Below are positions 15,960 through 24,342 of a stretch of DNA of 32,529 nucleotides, one piece after another. Position 1 is the stretch's first letter, and every line of letters begins with the position of its first letter. The notes beneath the pieces are model-generated. The model did not search any database. It saw nothing but the letters and a program-made list of their open reading frames with translations, and had not been told where the DNA came from. The stretch covers positions 1-32,529 of the forward strand of contig NZ_WJIE01000034.1 of assembly GCF_009649845.1 (NCBI RefSeq). Reading direction: 5' to 3'. Made by a program: the position numbers and the translations under genes. This DNA comes from Polyangium spumosum (lineage in GTDB: Bacteria > Myxococcota_A > Polyangia > Polyangiales > Polyangiaceae).

Positions 15960-18431
15960 TCAGAATCCTTTTTGCATTTTTAGCCCCGAGGGTGATACCC
16001 ACGTCGATTGAGAGGGTGCCGGCGGCGTCGGGGGCGTCGGGGTTGGGTCGGGCGGCGGCGATGGCATGTTCGAAGATACCGGCGCGCTGGTGCTCATCGG
16101 CCTGCGCACCGCTCCTCGAGGGGCGGGAGGTGTCGGCGCAGATGGGAGCGGCGACGCGCTCGAAGGCGGCGCGAGCGGCGCGGGCTCTGCCGGCTCGGGC
16201 GGGTGGATCAGGAGCTCCGGGACGAGCTCCAACATTTGAGCTCGGGCGATCGAAGGTTTTTCAGGACGGCTCGACAGCACGGCGATGGCGCCGGTCACGA
16301 TGCTCATCAGGACGAGGGGCCGCCAAGGGACGCGCCTCCACGGCCCTGTCTTCGCACTGGAGCCTGCCTCAGATGGAGCTCGCTGGTCGGGACGTCGCTC
16401 TTCCGACGGAATACCGACCAGTTCGTCTCTCGCGAGGGGCGCGCCGCCGCACGCGAATTCGTCGAGGGCTCTGTCGAGGTCCACGGCGCTCTGCCAGCGC
16501 CGCGTCGGATCCTGATCGAGTCCCCGGAGGACGATCCGCGCGAGCGCGGGGTCGATCCAGGGAGCCGCCTCCATGAGCGGGATGGGGGGTTTCGTGCAAA
16601 TGGCGATGATCAGCTCGCCCGGCGTCCTGCAGTGAGGCCACGGGTGTTTCCCGGACAGGGCCTCGTACATCGATACACACAGGCTCCAGATGTCCGATCG
16701 GGAATCGACCTCCGTCGGATCTTTGACTTGCTCCGGGGAGACGTACGCGGGAGTGCCCAGCATGAATCCGGTCTTCGTGAGGGACTGCGCAGACGCGTCG
16801 AGGGCATTGGATTCGGTCCGTTTTGCGATGCCGAAATCGCACAGCTTGACGGTGACGGCTCCGGTATCGTCTTCGTGCAAGAAGATGTTGGCAGGCTTCA
16901 CGTCCCGATGAATGAGCCCTCGTTCATGGGCAGCAGCGAGCCCTCTGCATACCTGGCGGAAGATACGGGCCACGATACGCGGCGGCATTGCACCCTCGGC
17001 TTGGAGTAGCTCGGCGAGGTTTCTCCCTCGCAGCAGCTCCATGACTATGAAGGGCCTCTCGCCTCGATCGTCGATACACACGTCGACGACGGTCACGACG
17101 TGGACGTGACAGAGGGCCGACGCCAGCTGCGCCTCGCGGCGGAGCCTCCTGCCGGCCTCTGGGTCGACGGCCGCGTCGTGCGGTATCAGCTTGACCGCGA
17201 ACCGCTCGCCCATGTCGTCGGAGACCTCGTAGACGGCGCCCATCGCGCCGCGGCCGATGAGCCGCTCGACATGGAATCGCCCGCCGAGCACCATGCCCGC
17301 GTGCTGGACATCGCCCGACTCGCGTGAGGCCGTCGCTCCCCATGAGAAAGCGTCCGTGCGCTCGACGCCGCCCTCGGCAGGTTCGTCCATCGTCGCGCCT
17401 TCACGCGTCGGCTCTGGCTCGACCTCGCCGGGAGCGCCGCTCGTCGCTCGCCCCTGGATGACCCGGCGAATGCGGTCCGGCAGGAGCCTCGCGACCGGGC
17501 TGCAAAAGGGCGCGAGGCTCGCCGCGACGGCTCCGACGTCGACCGGACGGAAAGCTGGGTCTTTCTGGAGGCAACCGAGGATGAGTGATTCGACGGGAGG
17601 CGACAGATCGTGTCGCAGCGCCGAGGGCCGCGCCGGCTCGAGGGTCGATATACGAGCGAAGATCTCCGCCTGCGACAGCCCGTCGAAGGGCCGTTCTCCC
17701 GTGAGGAGCTCGTAGAGGACGACGCCGAGCGACCAGATATCGGCGCGCGCATCCACCTCGCGCGGGTTCGCGATCTGCTCTGGCGCCATGTAATGTGGGG
17801 ACCCCATGATGGCCGTTGCGGACGTCAATCGACCGTCGGCGTCCTCCTCCGGTATCTTCGAGAGTCCGAAATCGAGCACCTTGAGCCTCGTCGAGCCGTC
17901 GAGCTGGCGCGCGAGGAACAAGTTGGAGGGCTTCAGATCGCGGTGGATGATATCCAGCACGTGGGCCGCCGCGAGCGCGTCGCACGCCTCGACGATCATG
18001 TCCGCCACTTCGGTGATCGGGAGCGGCCCGCGCTCTTTCAGCGTCGCGGCGACGTCTGCGCCCTCGAGGTATTCCATGACAATGAATGGTCTGCCCTCGC
18101 CCAGCATGCCGACGTCCATCACGCGGGCGACGTGTTCACTCCGGATCCGCGCAGTGGCGCGCGCCTCACGCTGCAGGCGCGCGATTCCTCGACGGTGCGC
18201 GGCGCGCGGTGAGAGCACCTTGACGGCGACGAACCCGCCGAGCGCGAGGTGCGTCGCAGAGAGCACTATGCCCATGGCGCCCCGACCGAGCGTGCGCTCG
18301 ACGCGGTACCTGCCTGCGAGCACGTCGCCAGATCGAAATCCCGCTGCGTGCGCTTCATCGCCGTATCTGGCGGCAGGTACGTTGAACCCTTCGTCTTCCG
18401 AACCGGTCTCCGCCATGGTGTCGTGAGGCAC
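15960..18431 (-). CDS. Membrane-anchored Ser/Thr protein kinase with two complete kinase domains in tandem
   Basis: This 823-residue protein carries two Hanks-type kinase domains. Domain 1 (about 42-310) has the GRGAMG loop, Lys71, HRDLKPSN with Asp165, DFG 187-189 and an APE motif. Domain 2 (about 386-660) has GRGAMG, Lys414, HRDVKPAN with Asp510, DFG 532-534 and SPE. All core catalytic residues are present in both, so neither looks like a pseudokinase. A single transmembrane segment (about 705-721, PLVLMSIVTGAIAVLSS) is followed by a Pro/Ser-rich tail of about 100 residues, expected in the periplasm. Myxobacterial Ser/Thr kinases usually have one kinase domain, so the duplication is notable. 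The stop is 7 bp from the TPR/PEGA gene start. About 95 bp separates it from the protease gene upstream, with no sigma54 match seen there. Confidence 0.93.
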   Translation of the reverse strand: MPHDTMAETGSEDEGFNVPAARYGDEAHAAGFRSGDVLAGRYRVERTLGRGAMGIVLSATHLALGGFVAVKVLSPRAAHRRGIARLQREARATARIRSEHVARVMDVGMLGEGRPFIVMEYLEGADVAATLKERGPLPITEVADMIVEACDALAAAHVLDIIHRDLKPSNLFLARQLDGSTRLKVLDFGLSKIPEEDADGRLTSATAIMGSPHYMAPEQIANPREVDARADIWSLGVVLYELLTGERPFDGLSQAEIFARISTLEPARPSALRHDLSPPVESLILGCLQKDPAFRPVDVGAVAASLAPFCSPVARLLPDRIRRVIQGRATSGAPGEVEPEPTREGATMDEPAEGGVERTDAFSWGATASRESGDVQHAGMVLGGRFHVERLIGRGAMGAVYEVSDDMGERFAVKLIPHDAAVDPEAGRRLRREAQLASALCHVHVVTVVDVCIDDRGERPFIVMELLRGRNLAELLQAEGAMPPRIVARIFRQVCRGLAAAHERGLIHRDVKPANIFLHEDDTGAVTVKLCDFGIAKRTESNALDASAQSLTKTGFMLGTPAYVSPEQVKDPTEVDSRSDIWSLCVSMYEALSGKHPWPHCRTPGELIIAICTKPPIPLMEAAPWIDPALARIVLRGLDQDPTRRWQSAVDLDRALDEFACGGAPLARDELVGIPSEERRPDQRAPSEAGSSAKTGPWRRVPWRPLVLMSIVTGAIAVLSSRPEKPSIARAQMLELVPELLIHPPEPAEPAPLAPPSSASPLPSAPTPPAPRGAVRRPMSTSAPVSSNMPSPPPDPTPTPPTPPAPSQSTWVSPSGLKMQKGF

Positions 18432-18526
18432 ATGTTACACGTACCGCGCATCACGCATCAAGGGGGTTCAGGATGACGCTCGCTGCCTCGAAGCAACGGC
18501 AAACTCGACGTTCGAGGTACAGTGTA
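18432..18526 (-). other. Intergenic gap between protease and kinase genes
   Basis: This 95-bp spacer contains a short palindrome, CTCGA-CGT-TCGAG, at about 18506-18518 just after the protease stop. It is too short and lacks a T-run, so it is a weak candidate terminator or processing site. No sigma54-type GG/GC pair with correct spacing was found. The kinase may be expressed by read-through or from an unseen vegetative promoter. Confidence 0.3.
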
Positions 18527-20602
18527 TTAAGGGATGCACTTCCTCTTGACGGACACCGTATTGGTGGCACGCCATGACTGGAAGCCTCCCTCGTCCTTGC
18601 CGACCCAGAACTGCTTGGTCTCGTTGAGCGCCCACGCTGCGCCGTAGGGATCGACCGTGAGATCGATCTTCTGCTCGGTGGAGCCGGTGACGATGGGAAC
18701 GCTGGTCTTGATGACGTTCGGTGGATTCGGACACGTGGGGCCGGTCCCGACGTAGAGGGTGAGCGTACCCGGCGTGCTGAACGACGAGTCGTCGGCCTTG
18801 CGAACATAGACGCGCAAAACCGTGGGCTGGATCATCGCGGCGGACGCCTTGAGCTTGAGCGTCCCGTCCCCCGAGCACCCGACGGGCCCGAAGTTCGGGT
18901 ACACGTAATCGACGACCTCGAATCGCCCCGAGTTCCCCGAAGGGCATCCACATCCCGGGCCGATGCAAATCTGGCCGTTCTTGCACGTATCGATGGTCGC
19001 GAGCTCGTAACAAGCGTCCGGATCGTAGTTGCCGCAGCTCTGAACCACGCCGTTCGAGCACGTCGTCGTCCCGGGCGTGCATTGGTTCGAGCAGCAGCCG
19101 CTGCTACTGTAGCCGGTACATGTTCCGTTGCACGCGAGTGTGCCGTTGTCGTACCCCTGGCCCTGGCAGGTGGCCCCCCCGAGATCGAAGCCGTCGCAGA
19201 CCTCCGAGCCCTCCTTGACCCCATTGTTACACTGCTGCGTGGCGCAGGCGTTGCCTACACACGGACAGGTGGTGAGGGCTCCCCACTCCATGCAAGTATC
19301 CGCGTCGTAGTTGCCACACGTCTGTTGCGCGTCGCTGTTCGCGCATTGCGTGGCCCCAGCCACGCACTCATTGTTGCAGCAGCCGCTCGTGTTCAACGAG
19401 CAGTCCGCATGGCACGAGAGCGTGCCGCTCTGGTAGCCCAGCGATCCGCATGTCTTGCCCTTGAAATCGTTGCCGTCGCACGCCTCCTCCGGAGCCGCGG
19501 TTCCATCACCGCACGACGAGCCGGGTACGCAGATGCCGCCTTGACAGCCAGCGCCCGTGGGGCACCCGCAGTCCTTGCAGCAGCTCGACTGCGTCTCCCC
19601 GTTGCCACATACGCCGTCTCCGCACCCGCCGACGCCCTTGTAGGTGAGGTTTTGGACGGCGGTCCCACCCATGGAGTATTGCGCGACGAATTCGTAGCTC
19701 ATGGTGGCGGTCCCCGAGTTGCCCCAGCCGGTGCCCCACGAATTCACGAACGTGAACCGCTGGGCCGCGTCGTCATAGGAGACCACCGTGATCGCGTGGT
19801 TGCTGTCAGGCTCACCGGCTGCGCCTTCTCCTGACACATCGAAATCCTCCCAATCGTCCCAGAATACCGGGACCCCGATCACGGGGGCCCAGCCCTGAAC
19901 GATGGCGTACTTCAGCTCGTTCACGCTCTTCGGAGATACAGTGACGAACTCACCGATGTACGCGACGCCGGCGGACAAGAGGACGTCCGCGGAAGGGACT
20001 GCATCGAGCGACGACTCCGGGTTCCAGGGATCGTAGAGCCATGTGGATGCTGGGACGACATGCGCTCCAGCTTCCTGGTTCTCGTAAAAAATATGATGAA
20101 TGGACGACCCCTGGATGCAGTCGTCGGAGCCGTAGCCCGCGATATGCCAGATGTGCGCGGGGCTGAAGTCGACGAACTCCGAAGCTTGGGTCACCGCACG
20201 GATCCCCATTGCACTCCGCGTGGCGAACGCTGCGCACGATCCGCAGCTCCCCTGATTCGGAACGGTGAAGCCATCGAGTTTCAGACTGGCGCTCGCAGGA
20301 AGGGGACCCGGGGGCGCCGGTACCGTGCCCAAGAGGATCTCCCCCTCCGATGGTCCGGGATTGCTCTCTTGCAGGCAGATGACTTGTCCACCGCCAATAT
20401 CACGACATCTCGTGGACCCCGGCGAGCCGCCGGATCCACCCGAGGGATTGGGCGTCTCTGTATCGTCCGTGCACGCGCCGTCGATGCAGAGGCGGTTCCC
20501 CTTGCAATCCGTATCCTTGGAGCAGTCCGGGTTGTCACAAGCGGCGCTCCAGATAACGAGCCCGAGCAGGAGGCTGCCCGTCGCGAGAGCTGTCTTTTGC
20601 AT
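18527..20602 (-). CDS. Papain-like (C1A) cysteine protease lipoprotein with myxobacterial Cys-rich repeats
   Basis: The start at 20602 gives 691 residues and a clear lipoprotein signal (LGLVIWSAAC, Cys22). A GAGGAG-like Shine-Dalgarno lies about 12 nt upstream. A longer open frame to 20965 exists only because an upstream 11-bp repeat lacks stops. The peptidase motif NQGSCGSCAAFA (residues 116-127) places catalytic Cys123, with Ala replacing the usual following Trp. His269 lies in NHAITVVSYDD and Asn287 in NSWGTGWG. No obvious inhibitory propeptide precedes the domain, only about 90 low-complexity residues. After about residue 325 come Cys-rich modules of the DUF4215-like type (CDGNDFKGKTCGSLGYQSGT and CDGFDLGGATCQGQGYDNGT), then a C-terminal beta-rich domain. 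A secreted or surface protease is expected; its target is unknown. Confidence 0.88.
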   Translation of the reverse strand: MQKTALATGSLLLGLVIWSAACDNPDCSKDTDCKGNRLCIDGACTDDTETPNPSGGSGGSPGSTRCRDIGGGQVICLQESNPGPSEGEILLGTVPAPPGPLPASASLKLDGFTVPNQGSCGSCAAFATRSAMGIRAVTQASEFVDFSPAHIWHIAGYGSDDCIQGSSIHHIFYENQEAGAHVVPASTWLYDPWNPESSLDAVPSADVLLSAGVAYIGEFVTVSPKSVNELKYAIVQGWAPVIGVPVFWDDWEDFDVSGEGAAGEPDSNHAITVVSYDDAAQRFTFVNSWGTGWGNSGTATMSYEFVAQYSMGGTAVQNLTYKGVGGCGDGVCGNGETQSSCCKDCGCPTGAGCQGGICVPGSSCGDGTAAPEEACDGNDFKGKTCGSLGYQSGTLSCHADCSLNTSGCCNNECVAGATQCANSDAQQTCGNYDADTCMEWGALTTCPCVGNACATQQCNNGVKEGSEVCDGFDLGGATCQGQGYDNGTLACNGTCTGYSSSGCCSNQCTPGTTTCSNGVVQSCGNYDPDACYELATIDTCKNGQICIGPGCGCPSGNSGRFEVVDYVYPNFGPVGCSGDGTLKLKASAAMIQPTVLRVYVRKADDSSFSTPGTLTLYVGTGPTCPNPPNVIKTSVPIVTGSTEQKIDLTVDPYGAAWALNETKQFWVGKDEGGFQSWRATNTVSVKRKCIP

Positions 20603-20809
20603 GGTCCTCGCTCCTCGATGAAAGAGAGTTGTGGATGGTCTCCGCTCATGCCTTCCGTGCAATACCGGAGCTCGAAGGCGACCCGTCGAGAGGCAGGAAC
20701 GAGCACGGGCGGGATTGCAAGAGCCGGGCCGTTCGGCACGTGCCTCTGCCGCGTGCTCCAGCGCGTGATCGGGCACGAACCAGAGCGGTGCTTCGACGAT
20801 CGAAGAGCG
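20603..20809 (-). promoter_or_regulatory. Leader and promoter region of the protease gene
   Basis: This non-coding stretch of about 207 bp lies between the 11-bp repeat array and the protease ATG. It contains the sigma54-like promoter at 20716-20731 and an untranslated leader of roughly 100 nt. A protein-like reading continues through it on the minus strand, but it has no plausible start or domain. It is judged non-coding. Confidence 0.55.
20716..20731 (-). promoter_or_regulatory. Candidate sigma54 (-24/-12) promoter for the protease gene
   Basis: On the minus strand the sequence is CGGCCCGGCTCTTGCA. Compared with TGGCAC-N5-TTGCA, it has the GG and GC dinucleotides at exact spacing, a perfect TTGCA, and mismatches only at the first T and the A of the -24 box. 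The predicted start is about 20705, roughly 100 nt before the ATG at 20602. The gene immediately upstream encodes a sigma54-dependent activator, which strengthens the call. Confidence 0.6.
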
Positions 20810-20919
20810 TCGATGTCCAGTCGATGTCCAGTCGACGTCCAGTCGACGTCCAGTCGATGTCCAGTCGACGTCCAGTCGACGTCCAGTCGACGTCCAGTCG
20901 ACGTCCAGTCGATGTCCGG
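20810..20919 (-). repeat. Ten tandem 11-bp repeats between activator and sigma54 promoter (candidate enhancer iterons)
   Basis: Ten contiguous units of TCGAYGTCCAG (plus strand; Y is T or C, last unit ends CCGG) begin at 20810 and end at 20919, next to the activator stop codon at 20920-20922. The only variable position is C or T, apart from the last unit. The array starts about 80 bp upstream of the sigma54-like -24 box. The 11-bp period is close to one DNA helical turn, so bound proteins would line up on one face. Enhancer function is inferred from position and periodicity. Confidence 0.75.
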
Positions 20920-22404
20920 CTAATGCCCCGAGCGAGCGCGCGGCAAACCCAGCACGTCCATCCACCGCGCGAGCTGGCGCTCGTGCACGCCGAGCAACCG
21001 CGCGGCGTCCCGCTGGATTCCGCCGGCTCTCTCCAGGACGGCAACCAGCTGCTCCCGGCTGGGGCAGCGGTGCTTCCCGGAGGACGTGGGCGGCGGGCGG
21101 GTTGCGGGCACGGGGCCGGCCAAAGGATCTTGCAGATCCCCTGTCATCGTGACGGGCAGGTGGGGCGTATCCATCGGATGACCATCCGCGAGAACGGCGA
21201 TGCGGACGAGCACGCGTTCGAGCTCCCGGACGTTCCCTTCGAGGGGCCCGCCGAAGAGGATACGGGCGGCGGCTCTCGTTATCGACGCTTTTGAGACAGC
21301 CGCTTTTTCGAGAATGTGCGACGTCAAAATACCCAAGTCCTCACGCCTGCGGCGGAGCGGCGGCAAGATGGCGGTATACCCAGCCAACCGCTCCCGGAGG
21401 TCGGCCCGGAATCGTGCCTCTTTCGCAAAAAGGTCGGTGTTCGTCGCGGCGATCCATCTCACGTCGACTCGGACACCTTTGTCGGCGCCCACGGGGATGA
21501 CCTCGCGGTCCTGAACGACGCGAAGCAGCCGTGCCTGCGCCGACTCGGACATGTTACCGATCTCATCGAGGAACAAGGTCCCACCCTCGGCGCTCCGAAG
21601 CCGCCCCTGGCGCTCCTCGGTTGCGCCGGTGAAGGCTCCGCGACGGTGACCGAAGAGCTCCGACTCGACGAGATGCTCTGGGATGGCACCGCAGTCCACG
21701 GCCACGAAGGGACCAGAGCGCCCGCTCTTGTCGTGCACGTATCGCGCGGCGACCTCCTTGCCGGTGCCGGTTTCCCCTAGGAGCAGGATTGGCTGCCGGG
21801 TGCCGGCGACCTGCTCGAGCTCCATGGCGATACGCGCGAACTCGGGCGACAGCGTCCGGGTCGGTCCCAGGCAGGCCGCCTGCTGCAGCGCCAGCCGCGC
21901 ATCGATCCGACGATAGCAGAGGAACGAGTGCCCCACCTCGAGCCAATCACCATCGTGCAAAACACGTTCCTCGCCGGGAGCAAGGCGCTCGCCGCTGACG
22001 AGCGTGCCGTGCTTGCTGCCGAGGTCTCTGACGATGTCGACCACGCCGCGGCGCTCGATCAGGGCATGCCGACCCGATACGTAGCGATCAGGGATCAGGA
22101 CCGCGCCCTCGGCGAACCGCGGAGGGGTTTCGCCCGAAGTGCGCCTGATCTCCAGTGACTGCACATTGGGGCCGAGTGCGGGCATTGCCGATGATGCGCA
22201 CGCGAGCAGATCGTCGTAGCCAAGAACATAGGTCAAGACGCCGGCAGGCTTGAGGTCGGCGAGCTCCGCGTCCTCGCTGAGGGTATCTTCCACGTTTCTC
22301 GTCGAACCGTAGCGCCAATTCCCGGCTGTTGGAAGCTGATGAAGGTGCGAGGACCCCGAGGAGATCCGTGACGGGGATCGCCTCCGTTCAGTACGCTTGC
22401 CCAC
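20920..22404 (-). CDS. FHA-domain sigma54-dependent transcriptional activator (bEBP), Fis-type DNA-binding domain
   Basis: Numbered from the ATG at 22404, the protein has 494 residues. An FHA domain lies at about 85-165 (IPDRYVSGRHALI, LGSKHGTLVSGERL). An AAA+ sigma54-interaction domain lies at about 182-405, with Walker A GETGTGKE (210-217), GAFTGA (256-261), Walker B GTLFLDE (275-281) and an ATNTDL motif. A Fis-type helix-turn-helix lies near 449-484. The family hydrolyses ATP to open sigma54 promoters, and the FHA part senses phospho-Thr, commonly from Ser/Thr kinases. A GTG at 22293 (starting VEDTLSEDAEL) is a more natural N-terminus, since the first 37 residues look non-conserved. An IS end at 22427 lies just upstream and may have altered its promoter. 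The likely target is the promoter at 20716-20731. Confidence 0.9.
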   Translation of the reverse strand: MGKRTERRRSPSRISSGSSHLHQLPTAGNWRYGSTRNVEDTLSEDAELADLKPAGVLTYVLGYDDLLACASSAMPALGPNVQSLEIRRTSGETPPRFAEGAVLIPDRYVSGRHALIERRGVVDIVRDLGSKHGTLVSGERLAPGEERVLHDGDWLEVGHSFLCYRRIDARLALQQAACLGPTRTLSPEFARIAMELEQVAGTRQPILLLGETGTGKEVAARYVHDKSGRSGPFVAVDCGAIPEHLVESELFGHRRGAFTGATEERQGRLRSAEGGTLFLDEIGNMSESAQARLLRVVQDREVIPVGADKGVRVDVRWIAATNTDLFAKEARFRADLRERLAGYTAILPPLRRRREDLGILTSHILEKAAVSKASITRAAARILFGGPLEGNVRELERVLVRIAVLADGHPMDTPHLPVTMTGDLQDPLAGPVPATRPPPTSSGKHRCPSREQLVAVLERAGGIQRDAARLLGVHERQLARWMDVLGLPRARSGH

Positions 22405-22426
22405 TTAGAGCAACCGGCGCGCTCGG

Positions 22427-24202
22427 CTAGAGCGCCAACCCCTTCACTTCCCCTAAAGTTACGCGGCTTTGCGCATGCTCAGCCCCCCACCCCACCGTTG
22501 GATGGTCTCCAGGTTCAGCACGGCGCAGTGGCGCCTCAAGTCGAACAGGTTTTTGCGTAGGCCACGATAGCGGGCGCGAGGCCCCTGCTTGCGTGAGAGA
22601 TGGGCGAGTCGATGCTCGACGTGGACTCGCTGCCGGAGCGCTTCACGTCCCTTCGTCGTGCTGACGAGCTTACGGAATCGCTGCTGCTGTTGCTCGTCCG
22701 CGGCAATGTGCACGGTCCGTCCCGCGTCGTTGCTCGCGTTGGTGCAGCGTGATCGCAGCGAACACGCGCCGCAGATTCCCGGCTCGAACTCGACCGTCTG
22801 ACCGGGCACGAATCGCTGGGTCTGGCCCGCGGGACATGTGATCGTCCTGAGTTTGAAGTTTTTCTTGAAGTCGTCCTTGGAGAAGCGCTCGCCGTTGGCC
22901 GCTGTGCGCGGCTTGCAGAGGATTTGGGCTCCGGCTGCAGCCGCGCCTCGCACGAGCTCGCTGCCCACATACGCGCGGTCGATGTACACCTCGGCAATCT
23001 TCTCGTTCCTCGGGGAGCGTGAAAGATCCTCCGCGAGGGCTGCCGCCCCCTCGCCTTCGGGACGATTGGCCGGTGTCACAGAGGCCGCCAGGATCAATTC
23101 GGTGTCGAGGTCATTCGCGATGTGTTGCTTGTAGCCCTTGAATCGCTTGGATTTGCTCTTGCGCCCGTGGCGCATCTGCGGATCCTCGATCGACACGCGC
23201 CGATCTTTGGCGACGCCCTTACGAATGTGCGGCTTGCCGCCCCCCGGCGGATCCGGCTGGAGATCTTGCGCGCGGAGCTGCGCGATGCACTCGAATAGCT
23301 CCTTCAGCGGCGCCTCGTCCGCCGCGTCGCCGGCCTGCCTGCGAATCCACGCCTCGAGCGCGTCAATCTGCCGCGTGAGTTCGACGATTGCATCGGCCTT
23401 TTGCTCGGGGTCGAACCAGTCGATGTCCAGACCCGTCTTGATGCTCGGCGCCAGAAACGCCGGGGCTCCCGCGCACGCCGCGATTTCCTCCGCTTTCAGC
23501 TCGAGCAACACGGCCGCCCCGCGCAGGAGCTTGAAGGCCGCATGGCCGAGGAGGTTTATCGTGTCCTCGACGCGCCCCGCGCCTTCCAGGGGACGCGAAT
23601 CGATGGCCAGGCGCAGCGTCTTCGGCAGCTTTTTCCAGTCGAACTCCTGGGTCTTCTTGGCGAGCTCGATGCTGCGCTCGAGCAGCCGGAGATCCATGCC
23701 ATGCGCGCTCATCCGATCGCGAAACGCCTGCAAAGTGCTCTGCCCAAACGCCTGCGTTTCTGCGCCCAAGATGCCCAGCACGAGCTGCCAGCGCAGATCG
23801 ACGACCGTCAACTCGACCGCCTCGCGATCGGATACGCCGTGATACGCCTGCAATAGCAAGACCATCGCCAGCAAGGCCGGTGGCACAGGTAGCCTGCCTT
23901 CGCCGGTGTCGCGATACATGGCCGCGAGTTCGTCCTGGAAAGCGTCGTCGAACAACTCGAGGCGATGCTTGTAGAGAAACGCGAACAACTTCCGGTGGTT
24001 ACCCAGCCGGGCCAGGAGCATCTGCTCCCTACGGGTCGCGATAGAGCTCGGATTCCAGCGCGGAACGGGGGTCATCATGGACGTGCCTTCTCCGTTGGGC
24101 TGGGCGAGCCACAGAGAGTGGATCACGTCGGCGTGCGTTTGTCGATCCCCCTCGTGTAAGTGCGCGGAAGGATCGGGGAAGTTGAAGGGATCGGCGCTCT
24201 AG
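22427..24202 (-). mobile_element. Complete IS1182-like insertion sequence
   Basis: This 1776-bp element has terminal inverted repeats. The left end reads CTAGAGCGCCAACCCCTTCA, and the right end read inward is CTAGAGCGCCGATCCCTTCA. They continue with ACTTCCCC for roughly 27 bp in total with few mismatches. Both ends finish in CTAG, which may be the repeat terminus or a 4-bp palindromic target duplication; the partial copy at 1-122 also ends in CTAG. One transposase gene fills it. The left end is 22 bp from the farthest possible start of the sigma54 activator. Confidence 0.85.
22459..24126 (-). CDS. IS1182-family DDE transposase
   Basis: This 555-residue transposase has an N-terminal DUF772/InsH-type domain (about 35-125: LFDDAFQDELAAMYRDTGEG, VPPALLAMVLLLQAYHGVSD). 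The catalytic DDE domain has candidate residues in LAIDSRPLEGAG, EVYIDRAYVGSEL and VHVEHRLAHL. A CGACSLRSRC zinc-knuckle-like motif lies near 465, and the C-terminus is FDLRRHCAVLNLETIQ. The length is normal for the family and no frameshift is seen, so it may be active. Met17 (MMTPVPRW) is an alternative start. The nearly collinear C-terminus of another copy lies at 3-89. Confidence 0.9.
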   Translation of the reverse strand: MIHSLWLAQPNGEGTSMMTPVPRWNPSSIATRREQMLLARLGNHRKLFAFLYKHRLELFDDAFQDELAAMYRDTGEGRLPVPPALLAMVLLLQAYHGVSDREAVELTVVDLRWQLVLGILGAETQAFGQSTLQAFRDRMSAHGMDLRLLERSIELAKKTQEFDWKKLPKTLRLAIDSRPLEGAGRVEDTINLLGHAAFKLLRGAAVLLELKAEEIAACAGAPAFLAPSIKTGLDIDWFDPEQKADAIVELTRQIDALEAWIRRQAGDAADEAPLKELFECIAQLRAQDLQPDPPGGGKPHIRKGVAKDRRVSIEDPQMRHGRKSKSKRFKGYKQHIANDLDTELILAASVTPANRPEGEGAAALAEDLSRSPRNEKIAEVYIDRAYVGSELVRGAAAAGAQILCKPRTAANGERFSKDDFKKNFKLRTITCPAGQTQRFVPGQTVEFEPGICGACSLRSRCTNASNDAGRTVHIAADEQQQQRFRKLVSTTKGREALRQRVHVEHRLAHLSRKQGPRARYRGLRKNLFDLRRHCAVLNLETIQRWGGGLSMRKAA

Positions 24203-24342
24203 CGGGCGCTCGGCGCGCGGGAGGGTCGGGGGCCATCCCGCGCGCCGGAACGCATGGCGCCCCCCCCTTCCCGTGCCGTTTCGCCCCGCTCGGCGTGGTT
24301 GCTCGACTACGGAGCCGCTAACAGCTCGGTAAAGCCATATTG
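24203..24342. other. Gap between the IS element and the Gly-rich gene
   Basis: This 140-bp stretch is G+C-rich near the IS end (a C8 run at about 24259) and more mixed near 24320. No gene, strong hairpin with T-run or recognisable site was seen. Confidence 0.3.

Noticed and set aside
20603-20965. N-terminal extension of the protease frame (LDVDWTSTGRR repeats)
   Set aside because: This is a translation of the 11-bp DNA repeat. The signal peptide and Shine-Dalgarno sequence place the start at 20602, and the extension would overlap the activator's end and the sigma54 promoter.
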